Source: Azophilus sp965221465 (GTDB lineage: Bacteria; Pseudomonadota; Gammaproteobacteria; Pseudomonadales; Azotimanducaceae). From it: a DNA stretch of 64,000 nucleotides. Of this stretch, positions 26,836 through 35,513 are shown piece by piece. The notes beneath the pieces were generated by a model. The model was not told the DNA's origin, searched no databases, and saw only the letters and a program-made list of their open reading frames with translations. The position numbers and the translations under genes are program-made. Where the stretch lies: positions 4,340,001 through 4,404,000 of the forward strand of contig OZ244892.1 in assembly GCA_965221465.1 (NCBI GenBank). Reading direction: 5' to 3'. The stretch's first letter is position 1; every line of letters begins with the position of its first letter.

Positions 26836-27207
26836 TCACAGCACGGGCCCGATCAGGATGACGACGATGAGCAGGGCAAACAGCACCATGAGGCCCACTG
26901 CGTAGAGAATCAGGCTCTCGCGGCGTGCCTGGCCGGCGAGGAATTTCTCCACGTCCTCGGGCTCCCTCGCTGTCATGGCGCTGGTCAACCGATAGCGCGT
27001 CAGCCCGTCCCGTTTCGGCAGGCGCACGAAGAGTTCCGGCGTGCGCTCGAGCATCCTGACCACGGGCATGAAAGCGATGCCGGTGTGACGCGCGATCTCT
27101 GTGGGGTGCAGGCCCTTGCCGGGGTGCGCCAGAAAACAGCGATACATGTCGAACAGCCTGCGGACTTTGCCGCGAAAGCGGAAGGTGAACGGAAACAGGC
27201 TAAACAT
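26836..27207 (-). CDS. Small protein with winged-helix-like domain and C-terminal membrane anchor
   Basis: 123 residues from the ATG at 27207 (an ATG at 27237 is also in frame). Residues about 30-80 look like a small helix-turn-helix fold (GLHPTEIARHTGIAFMPVVR, then LFVRLPKRDGLTRYRL as a wing). The last 25 residues are a single hydrophobic helix (LILYAVGLMVLFALLIVVIL), which would make it tail-anchored. No known family recognised; the combination is unusual for a transcription factor. It precedes the acyl-CoA dehydrogenase by 12 bases and follows cmoB. Confidence 0.6.
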   Translation of the reverse strand: MFSLFPFTFRFRGKVRRLFDMYRCFLAHPGKGLHPTEIARHTGIAFMPVVRMLERTPELFVRLPKRDGLTRYRLTSAMTAREPEDVEKFLAGQARRESLILYAVGLMVLFALLIVVILIGPVL

Positions 27208-27276
27208 GTGCGCAGGTCGATTGCCGCGGCTCGGCAAGTCTAACAGCAGATGCGTCAGCGGCCGCGCCCTTGCGTT

Positions 27277-28326
27277 TCAAGGGTTGCGTGCGATCAGCAC
27301 GCAGCGCTTTGGAGCGGGGTGGCCTTCGATCGTGCGGGTGCTGTCCGACGGGTCCAGGGCCTCGGTGAGGGAGTCGAAGTGCATCCATTCGGTAGAGCGT
27401 TGTTCCGCCGTGGTCGTGCGATTCAAGTCCGCCAGGCGAACGTCGGCGAACCCGGCTTCGGCCGTCCAGCGCACCAGGCCTTCGGGTGTGGGCACCTGCC
27501 AGACATTGCGCATGCGCGCGTAGCGGCCGCCGGGGTTCAGGGTTTCGGCGCTCTCGACCACGAGGCTTTCGATGATTGCGATGCCGCCTGCAACCAGGCA
27601 TCGCCGCAGACGCCGCAGGTGGTCCAACGGGTCGCGGCGATGATAGACGACGCCCATGCTGAACACCGCATCGAAGCGCCGGCAGCTCAGTGCTTCGGGC
27701 AACGCTTCGAGCGCCAGCGGTAGCACCTGGTTTCGATCGTCGCCCACGCATGACTGGATTGCCTGGTGCTGCACACAGCAGAGCACGGACGGGTCGATGC
27801 CGACGACGAGAGCGGCGCCGGCGCCCAGCATGCGCCAGCCGTAATAGCCGTTGCCGCAGCCGACATCGAGAACACGCAACCCCTCGAGATCGACGTGAGG
27901 CGCGACACGCCGCCACTTCCGGTCGGAGCGCCACTCGCTGTCGACGTGAATGCCGTACAGCGAAAACGGCCCCTTGCGCCAGGGATGCAACGCCAGCAGC
28001 GCCTCGCGCAGCCGTTTGCCCTCCGCTCGGGGCAGTTCGCCCGCAACGGTCACGGTGTCTCCGAACGAAATCGACGAGGGGCGAACGGCCGGCCTGCTCT
28101 CCAGCCCGGATCCATCGCCGGCTTTCGTCGCCATGGCGAGTGCATCTGCGTCCGCAGAAGGAAGTAGGTGAGATATGCGCGCTAAAGCCCGCAGCCACTT
28201 CGCGGAGTCGCCGTGGCCATGCAGATTGTGAAGCAGCAGGTCACTCAGACCGGACCAGTCCGGCAAGCGGGCAAAGAGCCCGTCGAATCCCGGTGCCAGG
28301 GGTTCGGCGCGACCTTCGGGCTTCAT
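27277..28326 (-). CDS. cmoB: tRNA U34 carboxymethyltransferase CmoB
   Basis: 349 residues. CmoB transfers the carboxymethyl group of carboxy-S-adenosylmethionine to 5-hydroxyuridine at tRNA position 34. Matches to the E. coli protein are strong from HPWRKGPFSLYG onward: EWRSDRKW, VLDVGCGNGYYGWRM (cofactor site), AVFSMGVVYHRRDPLDHL, RYARMRNVW and the C-terminal HPAPKRCVLIARNP. The start overlaps the cmoA stop (ATGA). Residues about 50-76 are an insertion with no counterpart in E. coli CmoB; this part is the in-frame repeat at 28110-28179. Confidence 0.95.
   Translation of the reverse strand: MKPEGRAEPLAPGFDGLFARLPDWSGLSDLLLHNLHGHGDSAKWLRALARISHLLPSADADALAMATKAGDGSGLESRPAVRPSSISFGDTVTVAGELPRAEGKRLREALLALHPWRKGPFSLYGIHVDSEWRSDRKWRRVAPHVDLEGLRVLDVGCGNGYYGWRMLGAGAALVVGIDPSVLCCVQHQAIQSCVGDDRNQVLPLALEALPEALSCRRFDAVFSMGVVYHRRDPLDHLRRLRRCLVAGGIAIIESLVVESAETLNPGGRYARMRNVWQVPTPEGLVRWTAEAGFADVRLADLNRTTTAEQRSTEWMHFDSLTEALDPSDSTRTIEGHPAPKRCVLIARNP
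28110..28179 (-). repeat. Repeat family 2, copy inserted in frame in cmoB
   Basis: It matches the copies at 53566-53630 and 62772-62822. On the minus strand all three encode a related peptide in the same frame; here it is HLLPSADADALAMATKAG. Compared with the other copies it has a five-to-six-base insertion (CCATGG region) that keeps the cmoB frame, and decayed terminal repeats. Confidence 0.75.
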
Positions 28327-29141
28327 GACCAGGCCGCGAACGAAGCCCAGTTCAGGCAGCGAAACCAGGTTTTCACCGGGGCGAAGCCGGCCGCCTCCAG
28401 CCGCTGCAGGTGGACTTCCTCGGAATCCACGATCATCACCTTTTCCAGCGCGTTTCGTTTCCCGCTGATTTCCAGTTCGCTGTAGCCGTTGGCCCGCTTG
28501 AATGCCAGGTGAGCTGCGTCGAAGAATGCCTGGTCTTCCGCGGTCGGAAAGTCGATCTTCTCGGAAAGCAGCAGCAGCCCGCCCGGCGCCATCTGCTCCT
28601 GGAAGTGGCTCATCAACGTCGGTCGCTCGGCGGGGGGAAGGAACTGCAGCACGTAGTTCATGAGTATGACATCGGCGCCGCTGACGTCGGTCTCGCGCAG
28701 GTCCGCCAACCGGAACTCGACCCGGGCGTCCCTCACCAGCGCGGCGGCACGATCGAGCATGGGTTTCGAATTGTCCACGGCGACGACCCGGCACGGCCGG
28801 TTTCCCAGTTGGTGAAGCAGGGCCAGCGTTGTCGCCCCCAGGGAACAGCCGAGGTCGAACACCAGGCCCTCGCCTGCCGGCTCGATTGCGCGCTCGGGAC
28901 GCTCGCCGACCCGTTCCGTGGGCGCGACCCCGGCGTCGATACTGCCAGCGTCCGCCCGGGGAACCGGTCTTGCCCCGGCGAGGTGACGTGCCGCCAGCAG
29001 GCCGGTGAGGGGAATCACCGTTTCGTAAGCAGGCACGCTGCGCCGGATCATGTCGGGGAACACCTCGGCAACGTTTTCGTCGAACGCGAAGTCGACCAAC
29101 TGATTGTGGGGGCCCCGGTATATGCGATCTCTGCGAGACAT
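28323..29141 (-). CDS. cmoA: Carboxy-S-adenosyl-L-methionine synthase CmoA
   Basis: 272 residues from the ATG at 29141, where the family homology begins (MSRRDRIY); a longer frame from 29222 exists. CmoA makes carboxy-SAM from SAM and prephenate for CmoB. Family segments are clear: VAEVFPDMIRRSVPAYE, VFDLGCSLGATTLALL, NYVLQFLPPAERP, LLLSEKIDF and FKRANGYSELEISGKRNALE. An extra stretch of about 35 residues, rich in Ala, Arg and Pro, sits between the LAARHLAG helix and the first Rossmann strand. Confidence 0.95.
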   Translation of the reverse strand: MSRRDRIYRGPHNQLVDFAFDENVAEVFPDMIRRSVPAYETVIPLTGLLAARHLAGARPVPRADAGSIDAGVAPTERVGERPERAIEPAGEGLVFDLGCSLGATTLALLHQLGNRPCRVVAVDNSKPMLDRAAALVRDARVEFRLADLRETDVSGADVILMNYVLQFLPPAERPTLMSHFQEQMAPGGLLLLSEKIDFPTAEDQAFFDAAHLAFKRANGYSELEISGKRNALEKVMIVDSEEVHLQRLEAAGFAPVKTWFRCLNWASFAAWS

Positions 29142-29199
29142 TGCTGTGATGACCTGCGTGCTAAACTCGGCGATCCCCTGAACCCGGCGTTTCAGCGCA

Positions 29200-31269
29200 A
29201 TGGACAGCGACGCGCTCAACAATCCGGAACTTTACATCAATCGCGAATTGTCGCTGCTGGAGTTCCATCGCCGGGTGCTCGCGCAGGCCAAGGACGATGC
29301 CGTGCCGCTGCTCGAGCGGCTGCGGTTCCTGTGCATCTTCAGTTCGATACTCGACGAGTTCTTCGAAGTGCGTGTTGCCGGCCTCAAGCAGCAGGAGGCC
29401 TATGGCGCACAACACCGGGGCCCGGACAACATGACGCCGTCGGAACAGTTGCGCCGCATCGCGCAGACGGCCCACGAAATCGTCGACGAACAGTACGTCG
29501 CGCTCAACGAGACGTTGTTGCCCGCCCTTCATGGTGAGGACATTCGCTTCATCGGCAACGAAGACTGGAATGGCCCTCAGCGGCGCTGGATCAAGCGCTT
29601 CTTCAACCATGAACTGGCGCCGGTGATGAGCCCGATCGGTCTCGACCCGGCGCATCCGTTTCCCCAGTTGATCAACAAGAGCCTGACCTTCATCGTCACC
29701 CTCGAGGGCAAGGATGCCTTCGGCCGCAACAGCGGCAAGGCCGTGCTGCAGGCGCCGCGGTCGCTGCCGCGGGTGGTCCGCCTGCCGGATTCCTGCGCCG
29801 CCAGCCCCAACGAGTTCGTGTTGCTTTCCTCGATCATCGCCGCCCACGCGGGCGACCTCTTCCTCGGCATGAAAGCCACCGGCGTTTACCAGTTTCGCGT
29901 CACCCGCAACAGCGATCTGTTCGTGGACGAGGAAGAGGTCGACGACCTGCTGCGCGCCCTGGAAGGCGAATTGTCCTCCCGGCGTTACGGCGATGCGGTA
30001 CGGCTCGAGGTCGCCCAGGACTGCCCGGACGATCTCGAGGCCTTTCTCGTGGCTCAGTTTCACCTGTTGCAGGACGACGTATATCGCTGCAACGGGCCGG
30101 TGAACCTGATGCGCCTGGCCACCGTGCCCGACCTCGTCGACCGGCCCGACTTGAAGTACCCGGGATTCACGCCGAGCGTTCCGGAGCCGGTACGCTCCGC
30201 AAACGACATGTTCGAGGCGATCTCCCGCGCCGATGTCCTGCTGCACCACCCGTTCCAGTCGTTCGCTCCCTTCGTCGAGTTCCTGCGGCAGGCGGCCCGG
30301 GACCCGGGGGTGCTGTCCATCCGGCAGACGCTCTACCGCACCGGCACCGACTCGGTGGTGGTGGAAGCACTGACGGATGCGGCCAACAACGGCAAGGAAG
30401 TTCTGGTGGTCATCGAACTGCGCGCCCGCTTCGACGAGGCGGCCAACATCGAGTTGGCCAACCATCTGCAGAGCGCCGGCGCCCATGTGGTGTATGGCGT
30501 GGTGGGGCACAAGGCGCACGCCAAGATGTGCCTGGTCATCCGCCGGGAAGGCGCCTCGCTGAAACGCTACACGCACCTCGGCACCGGCAACTACCACACC
30601 CGCACCGCCCGGCTGTACACGGACTACGGGCTGTTCACCCGGGACCCGGACATCGGCGAGGATGTGCAGAAGGTCTTTCAGCAACTCACCGCCATGGGGC
30701 GGGCCGGTCGCCTGAAGAAACTGCTGCAGTCGCCGTTCACCCTGCACAAGTCCATGCTCGAACTGATCGAGGGCGAGATTGCCAACGCCAGGCAGAACGG
30801 CACGGGCCGCATCATGGCCAAGATGAACGCGCTCATCGAGCCGCAGATCATCCAGGCGCTTTACCGGGCGAGCCAGGCGGGCGTGCAGGTAGACCTGATC
30901 GTGCGCGGAATCTGCGGGTTGCGGCCCGGGGTGGAGGGTGTCTCGGAGAACATTCGGGTGCGGTCGATCGTCGGCCGCTTTCTCGAACATCCCAGGGTTT
31001 TCTACTTTCTGAACGGGGGGGAGCCCAAGGTGTTCATCTCCAGCGCCGACTGGATGGGCCGCAATTTCTTCAATCGGGTGGAAACCTGCCTGCCGGTCGA
31101 ACACGAGAGCCTGAAGCGGCGGGTCGTCGAGGAAACGTTCGACACCTATCTGAACGACAACTGCCAGGCCTGGGTGCTGCAGAGCGACGGCACCTACACG
31201 CCAGTGGGTCACGAAGCGGGCAACCGCAGCAGCGCTCAGGAGACATTGCTCGCGCAACTGGCGCATTGA
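29200..31269 (+). CDS. ppk: Polyphosphate kinase 1
   Basis: 689 residues, the usual length. It begins NRELSLLEFHRRVLAQA, a PPK1 N-terminal hallmark. The phospholipase-D-like catalytic core has KAHAKMCLVI, with the phosphorylated-histidine candidate, then THLGTGNYHTRTARLYTDYG. A second active-site block has IVRGICGLRPGV and ISSADWMGRNFFNRVE. It makes polyphosphate reversibly from ATP. It is divergent from cmoA with about 60 bases between, and its 3' end faces ppx, which degrades the same polymer. Confidence 0.96.
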   Translation: MDSDALNNPELYINRELSLLEFHRRVLAQAKDDAVPLLERLRFLCIFSSILDEFFEVRVAGLKQQEAYGAQHRGPDNMTPSEQLRRIAQTAHEIVDEQYVALNETLLPALHGEDIRFIGNEDWNGPQRRWIKRFFNHELAPVMSPIGLDPAHPFPQLINKSLTFIVTLEGKDAFGRNSGKAVLQAPRSLPRVVRLPDSCAASPNEFVLLSSIIAAHAGDLFLGMKATGVYQFRVTRNSDLFVDEEEVDDLLRALEGELSSRRYGDAVRLEVAQDCPDDLEAFLVAQFHLLQDDVYRCNGPVNLMRLATVPDLVDRPDLKYPGFTPSVPEPVRSANDMFEAISRADVLLHHPFQSFAPFVEFLRQAARDPGVLSIRQTLYRTGTDSVVVEALTDAANNGKEVLVVIELRARFDEAANIELANHLQSAGAHVVYGVVGHKAHAKMCLVIRREGASLKRYTHLGTGNYHTRTARLYTDYGLFTRDPDIGEDVQKVFQQLTAMGRAGRLKKLLQSPFTLHKSMLELIEGEIANARQNGTGRIMAKMNALIEPQIIQALYRASQAGVQVDLIVRGICGLRPGVEGVSENIRVRSIVGRFLEHPRVFYFLNGGEPKVFISSADWMGRNFFNRVETCLPVEHESLKRRVVEETFDTYLNDNCQAWVLQSDGTYTPVGHEAGNRSSAQETLLAQLAH

Positions 31270-31289
31270 GCCGGTTGGGCCCGCTGCAA

Positions 31290-32777
31290 CTAGCCCGTCC
31301 CGATTTCCAGCGCCATCGGCAACGCGGCGAAGTACTCGGCCTCTTCCTTCAGGTTCAGGCTGGTCAGCGGGTGCTTCGCCAGCCACTTCCCCGGAATCGT
31401 CAACGTGAGTTCGTCGTCTCGCGCGATTGCGCCGATATGGGGCAGCGGCTTCTTGCTGCGGCTGCGGTTCAGTATCACCGCCACGCGCAGCAGCACGGCG
31501 AGGCGCAGAATGTGTTTGTGGGCAAGCATGGGTTCGGTCTCCACCGAAAACTTGCGCCGGTGGCAGCGCACCAGGCTCGCCAACTGAAACTGGTCGGGCC
31601 TCGAAAACCCGGGCATGTCCATGTGGGCAAGCAGGTAACCGCCATGCCGGTGGTAATGGGTGTGGGCGATGTCCATGCCGATTTCGTGCAGGTCGGCTGC
31701 CCAGGCCAGCAGCAACCGGTTGGACGGTTCGGTGAGTTCCCAGGCGGCCGCCGTCTGGGCAAGCAGGCTGAGCGCCGTGTCGCGCACGCGCTTGGCGTGG
31801 GTGATATCGATGTGATAGCGGACCATGAGGTTCTGCACGGTGCTGTTGCGAATGTCGTGGTCGTGGGCCCGGCCGAGCAGGTCGTAGAGCAGGCCTTCAC
31901 GCAACGCCCCGCGGCTGGCCCTCAGCGTGTCGAGACGCAGCGCATCGACAACGGCGGTGAGTACCGCCATGCCGCTTGGAAAGACAGGCCGCCGCTGCTC
32001 GGACAACCCGGGCAATCGCACGTTGTCGACGTGCCCCGCCTCGACCAGGCGTTCATTGATCGATGCGAGCCCGTCGCGCGAGATCACCGTGGCCGGATTG
32101 CCCTCCAGTTGGGTCAGCACGTCCCGGATGGCAAGCACAGTGCCCGACGCGCCGATGGCGAGGTCCCAACCGACCGCCCGGTACTGGTTGCGCACGGCCT
32201 GCAACTGTTGCCGGCAGTGATTGATGGCAGCCTGCATCGACTTGCGGGTCAGGCGGCCATCCGGGAAGTACCGGTCCCTGATGCCGACGCAGCCGATATG
32301 CAGGCTCTCCATGATCTCGGGTTGAAACGAGCGGCCGAGGATGAGTTCCGTGCTGCCGCCGCCGATATCGACCACCAGCCGGCGGTCGTCGCTGTCCTCG
32401 AGCGTGTGGGAGACGCCGTGATAGATCAGGCGGGCCTCCTCGCGCCCGGAGATCACCTCGACCGGGTGTCCGAGCGCTGCTCGAGCCTGGGCGATGAACT
32501 GCGCCGAATTGCGGGCCTTTCGCAGCGTATTGGTGCCGACCACGCGGACGTTGTCCCGGTGCAGGTCGCGCAGACGTTGGCCGAAGCGCTCCAGGCAATC
32601 CATGGCCCGCTGCGCCGCGGGCTCCGAGAGACGATTGCCGGTGCCGAGCCCTTCCCCGAGCCGCACCATCTCCTTGATGCGGTCGACGACCTGCAGGTGG
32701 CCGTTGGACTGATGCGCAACGATCAGGTGGAAGCTGTTGGACCCGAGATCCAGAGCCGCCATTTCACGGATGGACAC
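31290..32777 (-). CDS. ppx: Exopolyphosphatase (Ppx/GppA family)
   Basis: 495 residues. The ASKHA-fold motifs are at the start (MAALDLGSNSFHLIVA), in the middle (VVDIGGGSTELILG) and at the GASGTVLAI segment; an HD-like helical C-terminal domain follows, with WAADLHEIGMDIAH. It removes terminal phosphate from polyphosphate and possibly pppGpp. It is convergent with ppk, with 20 bases between stop codons, so both arms of polyphosphate turnover are side by side. Confidence 0.94.
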   Translation of the reverse strand: MSIREMAALDLGSNSFHLIVAHQSNGHLQVVDRIKEMVRLGEGLGTGNRLSEPAAQRAMDCLERFGQRLRDLHRDNVRVVGTNTLRKARNSAQFIAQARAALGHPVEVISGREEARLIYHGVSHTLEDSDDRRLVVDIGGGSTELILGRSFQPEIMESLHIGCVGIRDRYFPDGRLTRKSMQAAINHCRQQLQAVRNQYRAVGWDLAIGASGTVLAIRDVLTQLEGNPATVISRDGLASINERLVEAGHVDNVRLPGLSEQRRPVFPSGMAVLTAVVDALRLDTLRASRGALREGLLYDLLGRAHDHDIRNSTVQNLMVRYHIDITHAKRVRDTALSLLAQTAAAWELTEPSNRLLLAWAADLHEIGMDIAHTHYHRHGGYLLAHMDMPGFSRPDQFQLASLVRCHRRKFSVETEPMLAHKHILRLAVLLRVAVILNRSRSKKPLPHIGAIARDDELTLTIPGKWLAKHPLTSLNLKEEAEYFAALPMALEIGTG

Positions 32778-32792
32778 GGTTCACCCCGCTGG

Positions 32793-33986
32793 TCAGTCGG
32801 GCAGCCCCAGTACCCTCTTGGCGACGACGTTCAACTGCACCTCGCTGGTCCCGCCTTCGATGGAGTTGCCTTTGGAGCGCAGCCATTGCCGGGTGCAGGT
32901 GCGTTCCCGCTCGCTGAAAGCATCGCCCTCCCAGCCCGTTGCGGCGACGCCCATGGTTTCCAGCATCAGTTCGTACTTGCGCTTGTTCTGTTCGGTACCG
33001 TAGTACTTGAACATGGAGGCGAGATGGCCGCTCTGCTGGCCGGCTTTCGCTTCTTCGCCGACCCGGGCGAACGTGAGTTGCAGCGCCCGGTCGTTCATGC
33101 GGTGACCGCAGATCCGGTCGCGGACGACCGGGTCGTCGATGCGGCCGTCACGGTCGCCGAGGTAGTGCTTCGCCACATCCTCCAGCTTCGAGCCGGTAAC
33201 GCCGATGGCCGAGTTTCCGCCGATGCCCGCGACCATGTTGCGCTCGTGCTGCAACAGGCGCTTGGCTATTGTCCAGCCCTGATTGAGCTCGCCGACCAGG
33301 TTGCGCTTGGGAACGCGTACGTTGTCGAAAAAGGTCTGGCAGAACGGTGACGAACCGCTGATGAGTTCGATGGGCGAGGTGGAAACGCCATCGCTCGCCA
33401 TGTCGAAGAGCAGAAAGCTGATGCCTTGATGCTTCGGCGCCTCGGGGTCGGTGCGCACCAGGCAGAATATCCAGTCGGCGTGGTTGGCGTAGGAGGTCCA
33501 GATCTTCGAGCCGTTGACCAGGTAGTGATCGCCCCGGTCCTCGGCCCGGGTCTGCAGACCGGCCAGGTCGGAGCCGTAGCCCGGTTCCGAGTAACCCTGA
33601 CACCAGCGGATTTCGCCGCGGACGATGGCCGGGATGTGTTCCTGTTTCTGCTGTTCGTCGGCGAATTCGAGCAGCGCCGGGCCCAGCATCCAGATGCCGA
33701 AGCTGTTCAGCGGCACCCGTGCCTTGATGCGCGCGAGTTCCTGCTGAAGCACCCGGTCTTCCTCGAACGACAGCCCGCCGCCGCCGTAGTTTTTCGGCCA
33801 TTGCGGTGCGGTCCAGCCGCGCGCCGCCATGCGGTCGAGCCAGATTTTCGAGTCCGGGTTCTTGAACGTTTCCCGGCGTCCGCCCCAGATCACTTCGTCT
33901 TCGGGGGTCAGTGTGCGCATCGACTGCGGGCAGTTGTCCTCGAGCCAGTCTCGCACTTCGTTGCGGAATTGCTGCAACTCGTTCAC
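32793..33986 (-). CDS. Acyl-CoA dehydrogenase family protein
   Basis: 397 residues. The N-terminal segment has WGGRRETFKNPDSKIWLDRM and WTAPQWPKNYGGGGLSF; the flavin-binding block is WCQGYSEPGYGSDLAGLQTR; the C-terminal helix has the glycine-rich GGTSEVQLNVVAKRVLGL end. The SRWPKNYGG-type start is common in dehydrogenases of steroid side chains and branched acyl-CoAs, but the substrate is not certain. It follows ppx upstream on the same strand with 15 bases between. Confidence 0.9.
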   Translation of the reverse strand: MNELQQFRNEVRDWLEDNCPQSMRTLTPEDEVIWGGRRETFKNPDSKIWLDRMAARGWTAPQWPKNYGGGGLSFEEDRVLQQELARIKARVPLNSFGIWMLGPALLEFADEQQKQEHIPAIVRGEIRWCQGYSEPGYGSDLAGLQTRAEDRGDHYLVNGSKIWTSYANHADWIFCLVRTDPEAPKHQGISFLLFDMASDGVSTSPIELISGSSPFCQTFFDNVRVPKRNLVGELNQGWTIAKRLLQHERNMVAGIGGNSAIGVTGSKLEDVAKHYLGDRDGRIDDPVVRDRICGHRMNDRALQLTFARVGEEAKAGQQSGHLASMFKYYGTEQNKRKYELMLETMGVAATGWEGDAFSERERTCTRQWLRSKGNSIEGGTSEVQLNVVAKRVLGLPD

Positions 33987-34134
33987 GTCAGCGGGGCCTC
34001 TCCAGTTGGTCAGCGGGCCATTGTATGGAAATGGGCGCGGAGGTGGTAGGCGCGCCGGCAGGGCACGCGGCGCACCGCTATCGCAACCCGATTCGGATGG
34101 TTATAGTGCCGCAATCGATTTCCGAAGGGTTCGC

Positions 34135-34623
34135 ATGAGTCAGTTCGATGCCCGGGAATTCCGCACCACGCTGGGGCAGTTCGCGAGCGGGGTAGTTGTC
34201 GCCACCGGCTGCCTCGACGGTACGCCTGCCGGCTTCGCGGCGCAGTCGTTCACCTCGTTGTCCCTGGAGCCGCCGCTGGTGGGGCTGTGCCCGGCCAGGT
34301 CGAGCCGGAGCTGGCCGAAGCTCAGGGAAAGCGGCAGTTTCTGCATCAATATCCTCTCCGCGGGCCAGCAGGCGGTGAGCGATGTCTTCGCCCGTACCGG
34401 CAACGACAAGTTCGCCGACCTGGAGTGGCGTGCGGGCGCGACCGGTTCGCCGATTCTCGCCGGGGCGCTGGCGTTCATCGACTGTGAACTGATCGAGGAA
34501 CACGATGCCGGCGACCACACCATCGCGGTGGGAAAGGTGCACGATCTGGGCATTCTCGATGCCGGCGCCCGCCCCCTGGTGTTTTTTCGGGGCGCCTACG
34601 AACTGCTCGACGGCGCCGGATAG
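34135..34623 (+). CDS. Flavin reductase domain protein
   Basis: 162 residues; the start at ATG 34135 is where the flavin reductase-like fold begins (FRTTLGQFASGVVVATG). FAAQSFTSLSLEPPLVGLCP and SGSFCINILSAGQQAVSDVFA are typical of the FMN-binding split-barrel reductases that supply reduced flavin to two-component monooxygenases. The surrounding fatty-acid or steroid-like acyl-CoA genes suggest such a partner, but none is identified here. Confidence 0.88.
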   Translation: MSQFDAREFRTTLGQFASGVVVATGCLDGTPAGFAAQSFTSLSLEPPLVGLCPARSSRSWPKLRESGSFCINILSAGQQAVSDVFARTGNDKFADLEWRAGATGSPILAGALAFIDCELIEEHDAGDHTIAVGKVHDLGILDAGARPLVFFRGAYELLDGAG

Positions 34624-34634
34624 CGGGGGCTGTT

Positions 34635-34659
34635 CGCCGCCTGCCGCGGTCAGGCGGCG
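34635..34659. terminator. Hairpin between convergent genes
   Basis: A perfect 9-bp stem CGCCGCCTG/CAGGCGGCG with a 7-base loop lies between the flavin reductase and enoyl-CoA hydratase stops, and it includes the hydratase stop codon. No T-run follows, so it could act as a bidirectional terminator or mRNA end protector. Confidence 0.4.
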
Positions 34660-35453
34660 ATGAATTCGCCCGGTCGGCGCTCGGCCACCGCCCGTATGCC
34701 TTCTGCGGCGTCTTTCGTTCCGCGCAGCCACTTCTGCTCGGAGAGTTCCCGTTCCGTCGCCCGTGCCACCGCATCCGCCAGACCCTGACGCATGGTGGCG
34801 CGCACGGAGGCGACGGCGAGCGGTGCGTTCCCGGCGATTTCCCGAGCGAGTTCGCGCGCCTGTTCGCGCAGGTTCTCCCGGTCGGTGAGTTGGTCGACCA
34901 GGCCGATCTCCAGGGCCTGTTGTCCATTCAGACGCCGACCGGTATACAGCATCAGGTTGGCCGCCTGCTGGCCGACGAGGCGCGGCAGGGTCACGGAAAT
35001 GCCGAACCCCTGGTGGATGCCCAGCTTGACGAAGTTGGCCGAGAATCGCGCCTCCGGGGCGGCGATGCGGAAGTCGGGCACGAGAGAGAGGCCGAGTCCG
35101 CCGCCGATGGCAGCACCCTGAATGGCGCCGACCACGGGGGTCTTGTTCGAGAACAGCCGGACGGCCTCCCGGTACAGGCTGCCGGTGGTCGCTTCGAATG
35201 CGTCTTCGCCGAAACTGCCGCGGCCGACGTCGTCTCTCGAACTGAAATCGGCGCCGGCGCAGAACGATTTGCCTTCGGCCGCCAGCACGATGGCGCGACA
35301 ATCGGTGCGTTCGTCCAGGGCTTCGAAGGCGTCCGCGATCTGGCCGATGAGGCGCTGATCGAAGAAGTTGTGCGGCGGCCGCCGGATCTCCACGGTGGCG
35401 ACGTAATCGTCGATGGTCACGGCGATGTCGTCGTAACTGCCGGTGTCTGTCAT
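34650..35453 (-). CDS. Enoyl-CoA hydratase/isomerase family protein
   Basis: 267 residues. The crotonase oxyanion-hole segments are present: KSFCAGADFSSRDD near residue 68, and AIQGAAIGGGLGLSLVPDFRIA near 114. In classical hydratases the second catalytic Glu lies in the helix after VKLGIHQGFG; here the matching region reads GIHQGFGISVTLPRLVG, so the standard pair may be altered. It converts an enoyl-CoA thioester or a related substrate. Confidence 0.88.
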   Translation of the reverse strand: MTDTGSYDDIAVTIDDYVATVEIRRPPHNFFDQRLIGQIADAFEALDERTDCRAIVLAAEGKSFCAGADFSSRDDVGRGSFGEDAFEATTGSLYREAVRLFSNKTPVVGAIQGAAIGGGLGLSLVPDFRIAAPEARFSANFVKLGIHQGFGISVTLPRLVGQQAANLMLYTGRRLNGQQALEIGLVDQLTDRENLREQARELAREIAGNAPLAVASVRATMRQGLADAVARATERELSEQKWLRGTKDAAEGIRAVAERRPGEFIAA

Positions 35454-35513
35454 GGTTCAATCTCGTCGCAAAGGCGGGAATGTTAGCCTATCGTCCAGAG
35501 GGTGCACACCGAC

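Noticed and set aside
29161..31386. 741-codon open frame opposite ppk
   Set aside because: Shadow of ppk1, whose motifs are unmistakable in the plus-strand frame.
30528..33350. 940-codon open frame on the plus strand
   Set aside because: It crosses ppk, ppx and an acyl-CoA dehydrogenase out of frame and has no family resemblance.
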